From: an uncultured Eubacterium sp.
Lineage (GTDB): Bacteria; Bacillota; Clostridia; Oscillospirales; Acutalibacteraceae
NCBI GenBank assembly: GCA_910577215.1
Contig: CAJTMQ010000004.1
Span: 38,287-52,302 of the forward strand
Reading direction: 5' to 3'
Length of the DNA: 14,016 bases
Shown here: piece after piece, positions 6,724 through 14,016 of the stretch
Layout: each line of letters starts with the position of its first letter
Numbering within the stretch: the first letter of the stretch is position 1
The notes under the pieces: model-generated
Told to the model about the DNA's origin: nothing
What the model saw: the letters and a program-made list of their open reading frames with translations, nothing else
Database searches by the model: none
Made by a program: the position numbers and the translations under genes

Positions 6724-8181
6724 ATGGAAAATAACATAAGGGAAATCAAAGAAAAATGCAATGTTTTTTCAAAGTGTATGGATGTTGACCTTGATTTTCA
6801 GGAAAATCTTATGTCCTATAATGATGATTTGCTGAAAATCGTAAGATGTTGTGTCAATAACTTTGTTGTAAACACGGATTATAACAATGGTGTTTTAACA
6901 ATTTACGGAAAATCAAAGATTTATCTTACATATGTCAGTGAAACCTCCTCCTGTATAACAACGGCAGATTTTGAAGAGGATTTTCAAAAAAGCATCACAA
7001 TTGAGGGGAATTATGATGATGTAACAACTGATATTTCTGTTGTGAACAGATACAGCAATTTCAGAGTTATAAATCAAAGAAGAATCGATATTCACAATGC
7101 ATTTGCACTTAATATTAAGGTATGTGCCTGCAATCCTGTTAATATGATTGAGGAAGCACCGAATGTGCTTGTAAGGCGAGATTCTGTTAATTATCTTTCA
7201 TTAATCGGAACATCATATGCAAGAGCGGAATTTGAGGAAGAAGCAATGATTCCTGCTGACAGTGATGTTATCAGAAAAATAATCAATACTTTTTCAGCCG
7301 TTCATACAGAAGAGGTAAAGATAATTAAGAATAAAATGCTTGTTAAGGCATCGGCAGAGTTTTCATTTTTGTATACCACAGATACAGAAAACGAAGTGAT
7401 TAAGAAATGCGAGAAATCAATATCCATAAGCAAAATTATTGATATAAACGGCATTGATGAAGAAGACAAAGCAATTGTTAATCTGAATGTCGGAAATATG
7501 TATGTTAAGCCTAAGGTTGATAAAAACAATGAGCTGAGAATGATTGAAATTCTTGGTGACATTAATGTTAATGCATCTGTGTTTAGACAAGTAAGCGGCT
7601 CTCTTTCAACGGATTCCTATGCAACTGAAAATGAGGTTAATAATACCTTCAGTAAGATAAGTCTTAATACAAACGGCGAATTTTTATCAGATATTATCAA
7701 TGATAAGGCAGTTTTTGAATTCGATAATATCAATATTGTAGAGGTTGTTGATTTGTCATTAAATATCAGTGACGGGAAAAATCTTGAATTGACTGCTTTT
7801 GTAAGAAATGAAAATTCAGAGGTTATTTATATAAGCCAGAAGAAGGAGATAAGCATAACAAGCTTCAGTGCTTCTGCAGTATATGTGAAATCCTTTGATT
7901 ATGTAATTAATTCATCTAATGAAATAAGCGTAAGATTTTTGATTGAATATACAGCGGTTAAGTTTGAAGAAAAAACCTTCAATGTATTATCTGAAATTAA
8001 GGTTTCCGATAAGCCTATGGCTGATTCTCCCGCTCTTGTTGTTTACTTTGCCAAGGAGCAGGAAGCGTTGTGGGATATTGCCAAAAAGTTCAGAACATCT
8101 GTTGATTTGATTAAGTCCGAAAATGAATTAAAAGATGATGTGCTTGATACAAGACGAATTCTTTTAATTCCGGGAATGTAA
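6724..8181 (+). CDS. sipL: SPOCS (DUF3794) / LysM spore coat morphogenetic protein, SipL-type
   Basis: SipL is the clostridial functional counterpart of SpoVID. In Clostridioides difficile it binds SpoIVA through its C-terminal LysM domain and is needed to localise the coat around the forespore. The 485 residues show three diverged SPOCS-like beta-rich units at about 20-135, 165-285 and 310-425. A single C-terminal LysM follows at about 438-485, with ALWDIAKKFRTSVDLIKSEN and a closing LLIPGM, including Trp450. There is no signal peptide or membrane helix, as expected for a mother-cell cytosolic protein. The ATG is preceded by AAGGAG (6711-6716) at 7-base spacing. spoIVA starts 12 bases downstream, so the two binding partners are made from one message. 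SPOCS-LysM proteins also include uncharacterised non-SipL members; the spoIVA and spoVM neighbours make SipL the best name. Confidence 0.88.
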   Translation: MENNIREIKEKCNVFSKCMDVDLDFQENLMSYNDDLLKIVRCCVNNFVVNTDYNNGVLTIYGKSKIYLTYVSETSSCITTADFEEDFQKSITIEGNYDDVTTDISVVNRYSNFRVINQRRIDIHNAFALNIKVCACNPVNMIEEAPNVLVRRDSVNYLSLIGTSYARAEFEEEAMIPADSDVIRKIINTFSAVHTEEVKIIKNKMLVKASAEFSFLYTTDTENEVIKKCEKSISISKIIDINGIDEEDKAIVNLNVGNMYVKPKVDKNNELRMIEILGDINVNASVFRQVSGSLSTDSYATENEVNNTFSKISLNTNGEFLSDIINDKAVFEFDNINIVEVVDLSLNISDGKNLELTAFVRNENSEVIYISQKKEISITSFSASAVYVKSFDYVINSSNEISVRFLIEYTAVKFEEKTFNVLSEIKVSDKPMADSPALVVYFAKEQEALWDIAKKFRTSVDLIKSENELKDDVLDTRRILLIPGM

Positions 8182-8193
8182 GGAGGGAATAGT

Positions 8194-9663
8194 TTGAGTA
8201 TTTATAACGACATTTCATCAAGAACACAGGGCGATATTTATATTGGTGTAGTAGGCCCTGTAAGAACAGGTAAATCCACCTTTATCAAGCGTTTTATGGA
8301 CACTCTTGTTATTCCGAGAATCAGCGGGGAATTCCAGAAAGAGCGTGCACGTGATGAACTTCCTCAGAGTGCTGCAGGAAGAACGATAATGACAACTGAG
8401 CCGAAGTTTATACCTGAAGAAGCAATTGAGCTTTCCATGCAGGATAATTTGCATTTCAGAGTAAGGCTTATTGACTGTGTTGGTTATATTGTACCGAGCT
8501 CGGTAGGCTATATTGAAGAGGATCAGCCAAGAATGGTAAGAACGCCGTGGTATCCTGAGGAAATACCGTTTAATATGGCGGCTGAAATCGGCACACAAAA
8601 GGTTATTAATGAGCATTCAACAATAGGTCTTGTAGTAACAACAGACGGCTCCATAAGTGCTATTCCGCGTGATGAATATGAGGAAGCTGAAGAAAGAGTA
8701 ATCAATGAGCTTAAAGAGATTAACAAGCCGTTTATTGTTGTTATGAACTGTGTTGAACCGCAGTCTGCAGAGGCGATTTCGCTTTGTCAGTCAATGTCTG
8801 CCAAGTATGATGTGCCTGTTATTCCTGTTAACTGTCTTGAGCTTGATGAAGATGAAATCAATGCTATTCTTGAAAGAGTGCTTTATGAATTTCCCGTAAC
8901 AAGTATTGCACTCAATTTTCCTTCTTGGATTAAGGGACTTGATGCAGATAATGAGCTGAAATCAAACCTTTTTTCATCGGTCAAAGACTGCTGTAATAAT
9001 GTAAGCAATATCAGAAGCGTTAAGCAGTTTGCAGACAGCCTAGCTGCTAATGAAGATATTGAAAGCCTCAATATTTCGGATCTTGATTTGTCAGACGGCA
9101 GTGTAAGTATTAAAATTTCTATTGATAACAGCTATTTTTATTCTATTCTTTCAAAGGAATGCAATGTTTCGATTTCAAATGAAAAAGAGCTTATGAAGGA
9201 AATAGTGGAGCTTACGGCTATAAGAAGAGATTATCAGCGTTTTTCAGCGGCTCTTTCTGAGGTTGAAAGAACAGGTTACGGCATAGCAATGCCTGATATT
9301 AATGAGCTTACGCTTGAAGAGCCTGAAATTATGAAGCAGGGCGGACGATACGGTGTAAGACTGAAGGCACAGGCACCGTCTATTCATATGATTAAGTGCA
9401 ATACGTATACAGAAGTTGCGCCTATTGTCGGAAGTGAAAGCCAGTCGCAGGAACTTGTTATGTATCTGCTTCGTGAGTTTGAAGAAAATCCTGCTGATTT
9501 ATGGAAAACGGATATTTTCGGAAAGTCACTTCACGAGCTTGTTAATGAGGGATTACACGGCAAGCTTGAACGTATGCCTGATGATGCACGCAATAAGTTC
9601 AGAGAAACAATTGAACGTGTTATTAACGAGGGATGCAGCGGACTTATCTGTATCATTCTGTAA
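8194..9663 (+). CDS. spoIVA: Stage IV sporulation protein A (SpoIVA), coat basement-layer ATPase
   Basis: SpoIVA binds and hydrolyses ATP to polymerise irreversibly into the basement layer on the outer forespore membrane. It is anchored by SpoVM and joined to the outer coat by SipL. The 489 residues match the usual length (492 in B. subtilis). Visible features are the Walker A GPVRTGKST with K27, the strongly conserved RDELPQSAAGRTIMTTEPKF, the Walker B-like RLIDCVGY, EHSTIGLVVTTDGS, and a C-terminus with RYGVRLKAQAPSIHMIK and the terminal hydrophobic GLICIIL typical of clostridial SpoIVA. The start is TTG at 8194, chosen because AGGAGG (8181-8186) lies 7 bases upstream and the protein then starts MSIYNDISSRTQGDIYIGVV, collinear with homologues. 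That ribosome binding site overlaps the sipL stop codon, indicating coupling. The terminator begins seven bases after the stop. Confidence 0.98.
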   Translation: MSIYNDISSRTQGDIYIGVVGPVRTGKSTFIKRFMDTLVIPRISGEFQKERARDELPQSAAGRTIMTTEPKFIPEEAIELSMQDNLHFRVRLIDCVGYIVPSSVGYIEEDQPRMVRTPWYPEEIPFNMAAEIGTQKVINEHSTIGLVVTTDGSISAIPRDEYEEAEERVINELKEINKPFIVVMNCVEPQSAEAISLCQSMSAKYDVPVIPVNCLELDEDEINAILERVLYEFPVTSIALNFPSWIKGLDADNELKSNLFSSVKDCCNNVSNIRSVKQFADSLAANEDIESLNISDLDLSDGSVSIKISIDNSYFYSILSKECNVSISNEKELMKEIVELTAIRRDYQRFSAALSEVERTGYGIAMPDINELTLEEPEIMKQGGRYGVRLKAQAPSIHMIKCNTYTEVAPIVGSESQSQELVMYLLREFEENPADLWKTDIFGKSLHELVNEGLHGKLERMPDDARNKFRETIERVINEGCSGLICIIL

Positions 9664-9669
9664 AAAAGA

Positions 9670-9695
9670 AAAGAGGGTGTTTTTTCACCCTCTTT
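9670..9695 (+). terminator. Shared bidirectional terminator between spoIVA and the DUF1294 gene
   Basis: A 10-base-pair stem, AAAGAGGGTG (9670-9679) with CACCCTCTTT (9686-9695), has a T6 loop. A-rich sequence precedes the stem on the + strand, so on the minus strand a U-rich tail follows it. The minus-strand gene's TGA stop (9685-9687) and last three codons lie within the hairpin. One structure therefore ends both converging transcripts, probably more strongly on the minus strand. Confidence 0.82.
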
Positions 9696-9969
9696 GTGTA
9701 TATATAACTATTAATAAAATTGCTATTATCTGAATTGTGATAAGAACAGGCAAGCCAATCATAAATTTATTGTGCCTTGTTTTATGATGAATTATTTTCA
9801 TTGTTATAAATTCAAACAGGGCACCGCCCAAAAGCCCTAAGGTTAGAAGAAAATCCTCACGAACTCTTTGTCTGCCTTTTTTGGCATTGATTTTATCTGC
9901 TGTAGTAAATAAAACGGTTAAAAAGCTTATAACTGCAAAATACAAGAAAAATAAATTAATTGTGCTCAT
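9685..9969 (-). CDS. DUF1294 family small membrane protein
   Basis: This 94-residue membrane protein belongs by pattern to the DUF1294 (YsdA-like) family, whose function is unknown. It has an N-terminal helix (about 4-22) ending in TADKINAKKGRQRVREDFLL, which carries the family's D-K-x-x-A-x-x-x-x-R-x-R-x-x-E-like motif. A short LGLLGGALFEFITM segment follows, then the conserved H-K-T motif (IIHHKTRHNKFMIGLP) and a C-terminal helix (about 69-90). Length and motif order fit the family closely. The start overlaps the last 14 bases of the upstream zinc-ribbon gene in another frame, and no clear ribosome binding site is seen. Translation is therefore probably coupled to that gene. Its end lies inside the terminator shared with spoIVA. 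Confidence 0.87.
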   Translation of the reverse strand: MSTINLFFLYFAVISFLTVLFTTADKINAKKGRQRVREDFLLTLGLLGGALFEFITMKIIHHKTRHNKFMIGLPVLITIQIIAILLIVIYTQRG

Positions 9970-10255
9970 TTTTAAATTCTTTAAGCGTTTTTAAGTCAAA
10001 ATTTCCTATTGCAAGCTTTTCACCGCCGGAAAAGGTTTGACCTTTAACCTCATCAACAGTAAAAATTGATGCACATTTCGGGCAGATAAGGAAATAAACA
10101 TTGTTTGAATTTATGAAAGGAAATTTTGAAGCAAGCCTGTTTTCAATATTTGAAAACACATGAAAATTAACCTTGTTTTCGCATTTCGGGCAGACAAGTG
10201 ATACTGTTTCACCTTTGTCTTTAATTTTTAATCCTGTTCCTAATCTATATTCCAT
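9956..10255 (-). CDS. Small zinc-ribbon protein, unknown function (99 aa)
   Basis: The product has two CPKC knuckles, at about residues 22-25 and 59-62. Together they make one four-Cys zinc site that brackets a region of about 33 residues. The rest is mixed polar and hydrophobic with no membrane helix, followed by a C-terminal FDLKTLKEFKNEHN. I cannot assign a function. Similar small ribbon proteins are common in Clostridia as nucleic-acid-binding or redox/metal-handling proteins. The frame stays open up to 10300, but the start at 10255 (MEYRLGTGL) is preferred because AGGTG lies at 10261-10265 with 5-base spacing, and because upstream starts would fall inside the promoter. It is followed by an overlapping DUF1294 gene, so the two form a small operon. 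Confidence 0.85.
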   Translation of the reverse strand: MEYRLGTGLKIKDKGETVSLVCPKCENKVNFHVFSNIENRLASKFPFINSNNVYFLICPKCASIFTVDEVKGQTFSGGEKLAIGNFDLKTLKEFKNEHN

Positions 10256-10274
10256 AATATCACCTAAATATAAT
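10246..10274 (+). promoter_or_regulatory. Possible promoter for the GHL10 lipoprotein gene
   Basis: A perfect TATAAT at 10269-10274 lies about 30 bases before the preferred ATG. The hexamer 17 bases upstream, TATATT (10246-10251), is a poor -35 and sits within the divergent zinc-ribbon coding start. The call rests on the -10 alone, which can arise by chance in AT-rich DNA. The divergent layout nevertheless needs a + strand promoter close to here. Confidence 0.3.
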
Positions 10275-10300
10275 TTTACAAATTTAAAGGAAAGTGTCAA
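10273..10300 (-). promoter_or_regulatory. Sigma-A type promoter for the zinc-ribbon/DUF1294 operon
   Basis: Read on the minus strand, a perfect TTGACA (10300-10295) is followed after 16 bases by TAAAAT (10278-10273). The predicted transcript would begin near 10266, almost at the ribosome binding site, giving a leader of only about 11-12 bases. The -35 box overlaps the translation-start region of the divergent lipoprotein gene. Confidence 0.5.
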
Positions 10301-10302
10301 GT

Positions 10303-11502
10303 ATGAAGAAAATAATTATTTGTATTCTATCATTAATGCTTTTATTCTGCGGCTGTTCATCAGCTGCAAATCAGTCAGAGCAGGGAGAGCCTGTTAATGC
10401 AGTATATGTTAAAGCTGTTTGGATTTCCTATTTTGAGCTGGAAAGCATAACAACAAACAGCAAAACGGAAAAAGATTTTGAAAAAGCCATTAAATCGGCT
10501 TTTAAAGAAATAAAATCCGACGGACTTAACACGGTAACCGTTCAGGTAAGACCGTGTGCCGATGCCTTTTATAAGTCCGATTATTTCCCTGTGTCCAAAT
10601 ACTGCTTTGGTGTTCAGGGGTGTGAACTTAAATACGATCCATTAGAAATAATGGTTGAGGTTGCACAGCAGCTCGGACTGCGAATAGAGGCCTGGATTAA
10701 TCCGTACAGAGTCAGCCAGTCATCGGATGCAGACGAGTTATCTGATAACAACATTGCCAAGCAGTGGCTCAACAGCGAAGATAAAAAGAATAATGTGTAT
10801 ATTGATGATAAAATCTATTTCAATCCTGCTTCTTCGGAGGTTACAGAGCTTATTGTTAACGGAGTAAAGGAAATAGTAAGCAATTATGCTGTGGATGCAA
10901 TTCATTTTGATGATTATTTTTATCCGACAACCAAGGAGGAAATTGATAAGGCAGAATATGAAGCCTATTCTAAAAACGGCGGTGATTTATCCCGCTCAGA
11001 CTGGCGCAGAGAAAATGTTTCAAATATGGTTAAATCAGTTTACTCAGCCATAAAAGAAATGAATTCTTCGGTTGAGTTCGGAATAAGTCCGCAGTCAAAA
11101 ATATCTGCAAATTATAATACCCTTTATGCTGATGTTGAAAGATGGGCAACCGAAGAAGGCTTCGTTGATTACATATGCCCTCAGATATACTTCGGTTTTT
11201 ATAATGAGGTTCAGCCATTTACAAGAACTGCAAAGGACTGGGCAGAGCTTACAACAAGCTGCAGATTGTACGTTGGACTTGCACTTTATAAATCGGGCCA
11301 GGAAGACAAATTCGCTTCATCTGACCAAAGCTATGCCATTAACGAATTTATAGATAATCACAATATAATTTCAAGGCAGATTTCTTATTTGCAGCAGCTT
11401 GAAAAGGTTGGAGGATACTATATTTTCTCTTACAGTCATCTGATAGATAAGGAAAATCAATCAGTTATGGAAGAGGTTAAAAATATCAAGGATGTAATTT
11501 AG
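10303..11502 (+). CDS. GHL10-type (DUF187) glycosyl-hydrolase-like lipoprotein
   Basis: This is a predicted secreted lipoprotein. The N-terminus MKKIIICILSLMLLFCGC has a basic start, a hydrophobic core and a lipobox-like FCGC, so Cys18 is the likely lipidated residue; the -3 position (Phe) is not ideal. The remaining roughly 380 residues resemble the GHL10/DUF187 barrel: AVWISYFELESI near the N-terminus, LNTVTVQVRPCADAFYKSDYFP, LGLRIEAWINPYRV, the AIHFDDYFYP motif with paired acidic residues at a beta-strand end, and VDYICPQIYFGF. Family members are thought to cleave cell-wall or polysaccharide glycans, but the substrate is not known. GTG at 10294 in the same frame would add three residues; the ATG has the better spacing from AAAGG. 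The end overlaps mtaB by 17 bases, tail to tail, with no hairpin between them. Confidence 0.88.
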   Translation: MKKIIICILSLMLLFCGCSSAANQSEQGEPVNAVYVKAVWISYFELESITTNSKTEKDFEKAIKSAFKEIKSDGLNTVTVQVRPCADAFYKSDYFPVSKYCFGVQGCELKYDPLEIMVEVAQQLGLRIEAWINPYRVSQSSDADELSDNNIAKQWLNSEDKKNNVYIDDKIYFNPASSEVTELIVNGVKEIVSNYAVDAIHFDDYFYPTTKEEIDKAEYEAYSKNGGDLSRSDWRRENVSNMVKSVYSAIKEMNSSVEFGISPQSKISANYNTLYADVERWATEEGFVDYICPQIYFGFYNEVQPFTRTAKDWAELTTSCRLYVGLALYKSGQEDKFASSDQSYAINEFIDNHNIISRQISYLQQLEKVGGYYIFSYSHLIDKENQSVMEEVKNIKDVI

Positions 11503-12778
11503 CCGTGCAGTAATCATCATAAGCATCTGTTATGGCAACATTTAATTCCGTGCCGATAATATTTGAATCTGCTTTCAATCTTACAGGTGTATAATTTTTT
11601 GTGTATCCCTGATAAATTCCATCTTCAATTTCATTTTCAAAAAGAACACAGGCAGTTTTATTAATAAGTGATTTAAAATAAGCTTTTCGTATTTTTTCCG
11701 TTTCATTTATCATTATTTCGGCTCTGTGTTCTTTTTCTTTTTTGGAAACAGAATCACCCTTCTTTGATGCATTTGTGCCTTCACGCTGCGAATAGGGGAA
11801 TACATGCACTTTTTCAAAGCCTATTGATTTAACAAATTCAAGGCTTTCTGCAAAATCATCTTCACTTTCTTCATTAAAGCCAACCATAACATCTGTTGTT
11901 ACAGATGCATCTTCAAAAGAATTTCTGAGAGTACAACACAGCTGTTTATATTCTTCTGCTGAGTAGTGTCTGTTCATATTTTTTAATGTTTTATTGCATC
12001 CGCTTTGAAGTGAAATGTGAAACTGCGGGCAGAATTTTTTAATTTTTGTTAATTCATTGATTATTTCTTCAGTGATATGGTCGGGCTCCAGACTGCCCAG
12101 CCTTACACGCATTATTTTACTGTTTTCTGCACATATTTTTACTGCATCAACAATATTGAAATCCTCATTTTTGCCGTATGCAGAAAGGTTAATGCCAACT
12201 AAAACGATTTCTTTAATTCCGTTTTCAGCAAGATTATGAATCTCTTCCTTTAATTCTTCAAGAGATTTTGAGCGGACTCTGCCGCGGGAGGTTGGTATTA
12301 TGCAGTAGGAACAAAAACGGTCACAGCCATCCTCAATTTTAACAAAGGCACGAACTCTTTCACTGAACTTGCTTATAGAGCATTTGCCGAAAGCATCACC
12401 GCTTTTGTGCTCATTTACCGCTAAAATTCTGTTTTTATCAATATTGTATCTGTTAATTAAGTCAAGAATATCCGCATTGTTTTTATTTCCGAGAACAATA
12501 TCCGCTTCAATCAGTTCCTGTGCGGCTTCCGGAAAAGCCTGCGGCATACAGCCTGTTAAAATAACAGCTGACTCGGGATGCTTTCTTTTGAATTTTCTGA
12601 CATTCTGTCTTGTTTTCTGGTCGGCTGTGGCAGTAACTGTACAGGAATTTATTATATAATAATCAGCTTCTTCGTTTGGACTTACAATTTCAAAGCCGGC
12701 TTTTGATAAAAGTTCTGTCATATATTCAGTTTCTGTTTGATTAACCTTGCAGCCAAGGGTGTAAAATGCAGCTTTCAT
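11486..12778 (-). CDS. mtaB: tRNA t6A37 methylthiotransferase MtaB
   Basis: MtaB is a radical-SAM enzyme that adds a methylthio group to C2 of t6A at position 37 of ANN-decoding tRNAs, giving ms2t6A. The 430 residues show the expected three parts. The N-terminal UPF0004 domain carries the auxiliary-cluster cysteines C10 (TLGCKVNQTE), C46 (NSCTVT) and C77 (TGCMPQ). The radical-SAM core has CDRFCSYC (C152, C156, C159) followed by IIPTSRGRVRS. The C-terminal TRAM-like domain lies at about 368-428. TLGCKVNQ rather than TxGCQMN, together with the IIPxxRGR pattern, favours MtaB over MiaB and RimO. GGAG with 8-base spacing precedes the ATG. The gene stands alone on the minus strand, divergent from dacF and overlapping the 3' end of the GHL10 gene. 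Confidence 0.94.
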   Translation of the reverse strand: MKAAFYTLGCKVNQTETEYMTELLSKAGFEIVSPNEEADYYIINSCTVTATADQKTRQNVRKFKRKHPESAVILTGCMPQAFPEAAQELIEADIVLGNKNNADILDLINRYNIDKNRILAVNEHKSGDAFGKCSISKFSERVRAFVKIEDGCDRFCSYCIIPTSRGRVRSKSLEELKEEIHNLAENGIKEIVLVGINLSAYGKNEDFNIVDAVKICAENSKIMRVRLGSLEPDHITEEIINELTKIKKFCPQFHISLQSGCNKTLKNMNRHYSAEEYKQLCCTLRNSFEDASVTTDVMVGFNEESEDDFAESLEFVKSIGFEKVHVFPYSQREGTNASKKGDSVSKKEKEHRAEIMINETEKIRKAYFKSLINKTACVLFENEIEDGIYQGYTKNYTPVRLKADSNIIGTELNVAITDAYDDYCTAKLHP

Positions 12779-12805
12779 AACTTTATCTCCAAAAATATTA
12801 AATAG

Positions 12806-12834
12806 ATTATAGCAAATCTTCGTAATTATTACAA
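12806..12834 (-). promoter_or_regulatory. Extended -10 sigma-A promoter for mtaB
   Basis: On the minus strand TTGTAA (12834-12829) is followed after 17 bases by TATAAT (12811-12806). A TG one base before the -10 (TGCTATAAT) makes an extended -10. The predicted start near 12799 leaves a leader of about 20 bases carrying GGAG. This is the best housekeeping promoter in the window. Confidence 0.65.
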
Positions 12835-12856
12835 TAATAATTGAATAAGATATAAT
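12828..12856 (+). promoter_or_regulatory. Possible sigma-A promoter for the dacF-like gene
   Basis: ATTACA (12828-12833, 4 of 6 to TTGACA) and TATAAT (12851-12856) are 17 bases apart. The -35 is nearly the same DNA as the mtaB -35 on the other strand. Transcription would start near 12863, downstream of the ribosome binding site GGTGA and only a few bases before the preferred ATG. Either the message is near-leaderless or a different promoter is used. Confidence 0.35.
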
Positions 12857-12866
12857 GGTGATTTAT

Positions 12867-14012
12867 ATGAGGAAAATAATTGTATTCTTTTTAGCTCTGT
12901 TATTATGTTTTTCCGGTACGGCAATATGCTTTGCAGAAACGCCTGAAGGTGAAAATAAAATGGGCGAAACAGCTAATTCCGCGATTTTAATGTGTATTGA
13001 TACGGGAGATATAATTTATGAGAAAAATGCTTACGAGCATTGCTCTCCTGCATCTGTAACAAAGGTTATGAGCATGCTGCTTATTCTGGAAGCAATTGAC
13101 AGCGGAAAAATATCTTTGACAGATTCCGTTTCTGCGTCAGATAAAGCGGTTTCCATGGGTGGTTCACAGATATGGCTTGAAGTTGGTGAAACAATGACTG
13201 TGGATGAGCTTTTGAAGGCTGTTATTGTTGCTTCTGCAAATGATGCATGCACAGCTCTTGGAGAATACATAGCGGGTTCGGACTCAGGCTTTATAAAAAT
13301 GATGAATGACAGAGCTTCAGATCTTGGTTTAACAAACAGTAATTTTGAAAACTGCACAGGTCTTGATGATACGGTTACGAATCATTATTCATGTGCCTAT
13401 GATATTGCTGTTATTGCAAAAGAGGTTATGAAGCATGAGCTTGTTAAAGATTACACATCTATCTGGCTTGATTATCTTCGTGACGGCGAAACAGAATTAA
13501 ATAATACAAACAAATTGGTTAATACTTATAATGGAATTACCGGGCTTAAAACAGGCACAACATCCAATGCCGGCTTCTGTCTTTGTGCCACTGCCGAAAG
13601 AGACGGTATGAATCTTGTTGCTGTTGTGCTCGGCTGTGAAACCAGTGATGACCGTTTTAACAGTGCTGTTAATCTTCTTGATTTCGGGTTTGCAAATTAT
13701 GAGCTTGTTAATCCTGATATTGATGTAACAAAAATTACTGAAGTGAGAATTAAAAACGGGAAAGAAAAACGTATTTTACCTGCGTTTAATGAAACTGAAA
13801 AAATTCTTGTTGCAAAGGGAAGCGGCGAAATTACATATACATATGAAATAAGTGAGGAACTTGCTGCCCCTGTTAATAAAGGAGATAATCTGGGCACAAT
13901 AGTTTTATATTCAGGTGATGAAGTTATAAAAACAATATACCTGAAAGCAGACAGAGATATAGAAACAGTGAGCTTTTCATATATTTTCAAAAAAATGTTA
14001 AACAACATTTAA
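12867..14012 (+). CDS. dacF: D-alanyl-D-alanine carboxypeptidase, DacF/PBP5-like
   Basis: This low-molecular-weight penicillin-binding protein trims the terminal D-Ala of peptidoglycan stem peptides and so limits cross-linking. With the start at 12867 the 381 residues open with a signal peptide (MRKIIVFFLALLLCF, cleavage likely after AICFA near residue 23). The serine-peptidase motifs are SVTK (S63, K66), SAN (S123, N125) and KTGT (K228). A PBP5-type beta-rich C-terminal domain begins near residue 265, and the tail FSYIFKKMLNNI is short and possibly membrane-associated. An in-frame ATG at 12855 lacks a ribosome binding site and overlaps a TATAAT, whereas GGTGA (12857-12861) sits 5 bases before 12867. 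dacF often precedes the spoIIA operon in Bacillus. The sequence ends four bases after the stop, so this cannot be tested here, and a vegetative DacA role is possible. Confidence 0.9.
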   Translation: MRKIIVFFLALLLCFSGTAICFAETPEGENKMGETANSAILMCIDTGDIIYEKNAYEHCSPASVTKVMSMLLILEAIDSGKISLTDSVSASDKAVSMGGSQIWLEVGETMTVDELLKAVIVASANDACTALGEYIAGSDSGFIKMMNDRASDLGLTNSNFENCTGLDDTVTNHYSCAYDIAVIAKEVMKHELVKDYTSIWLDYLRDGETELNNTNKLVNTYNGITGLKTGTTSNAGFCLCATAERDGMNLVAVVLGCETSDDRFNSAVNLLDFGFANYELVNPDIDVTKITEVRIKNGKEKRILPAFNETEKILVAKGSGEITYTYEISEELAAPVNKGDNLGTIVLYSGDEVIKTIYLKADRDIETVSFSYIFKKMLNNI

Positions 14013-14016
14013 CAAA

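Noticed and set aside
10256..10300. Longer start of the zinc-ribbon gene at 10300
   Set aside because: The added 15 residues are encoded over the likely promoter and ribosome binding site. The start at 10255 has AGGTG at 5-base spacing.

Overview
The window reads as a chromosomal segment of an endospore-forming member of the Bacillota, most likely class Clostridia (the Oscillospirales/Ruminococcus side is my guess). The grounds are low G+C, strong AGGAGG-type ribosome binding sites, a PASTA-domain Ser/Thr kinase operon, and three sporulation genes, including the clostridial coat protein gene sipL. All genes look intact except the first, which runs off the left edge. I saw no tRNA, rRNA, CRISPR array, insertion sequence or phage gene.

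Left block (1-6295, + strand): a tightly packed operon, rsmB (partial), rlmN, prpC, prkC, rsgA, thiN. It covers rRNA methylation, a PP2C phosphatase with its membrane PASTA kinase, a ribosome-assembly GTPase and thiamine pyrophosphokinase. The order matches the well-known Bacillus arrangement, except that rpe, normally between rsgA and thiN, is absent.

Middle block (6296-9695, + strand): the sporulation part and the most interesting part of the window. After thiN come two very short genes: a 47-residue, Cys-rich, two-helix membrane peptide of unknown function, then a 27-codon gene that I identify as spoVM. A symmetrical terminator follows, then a candidate sigma-E promoter, sipL (three SPOCS-like domains plus LysM) and spoIVA. 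SpoVM, SipL and SpoIVA are the partners that build the spore-coat basement layer on the forespore outer membrane, so this is a compact coat-foundation locus with an unassigned small membrane protein at its head.

Right block (9685-14012): a minus-strand pair (a zinc-ribbon protein and a DUF1294 membrane protein) converges on spoIVA and shares its terminator. The zinc-ribbon gene is divergent from a GHL10-type lipoprotein gene across only 47 bases. The lipoprotein gene overlaps tail-to-tail with mtaB (tRNA ms2t6A37 methylthiotransferase, minus strand). mtaB is divergent from a DacF-like D-alanyl-D-alanine carboxypeptidase gene that ends 4 bases before the right edge.
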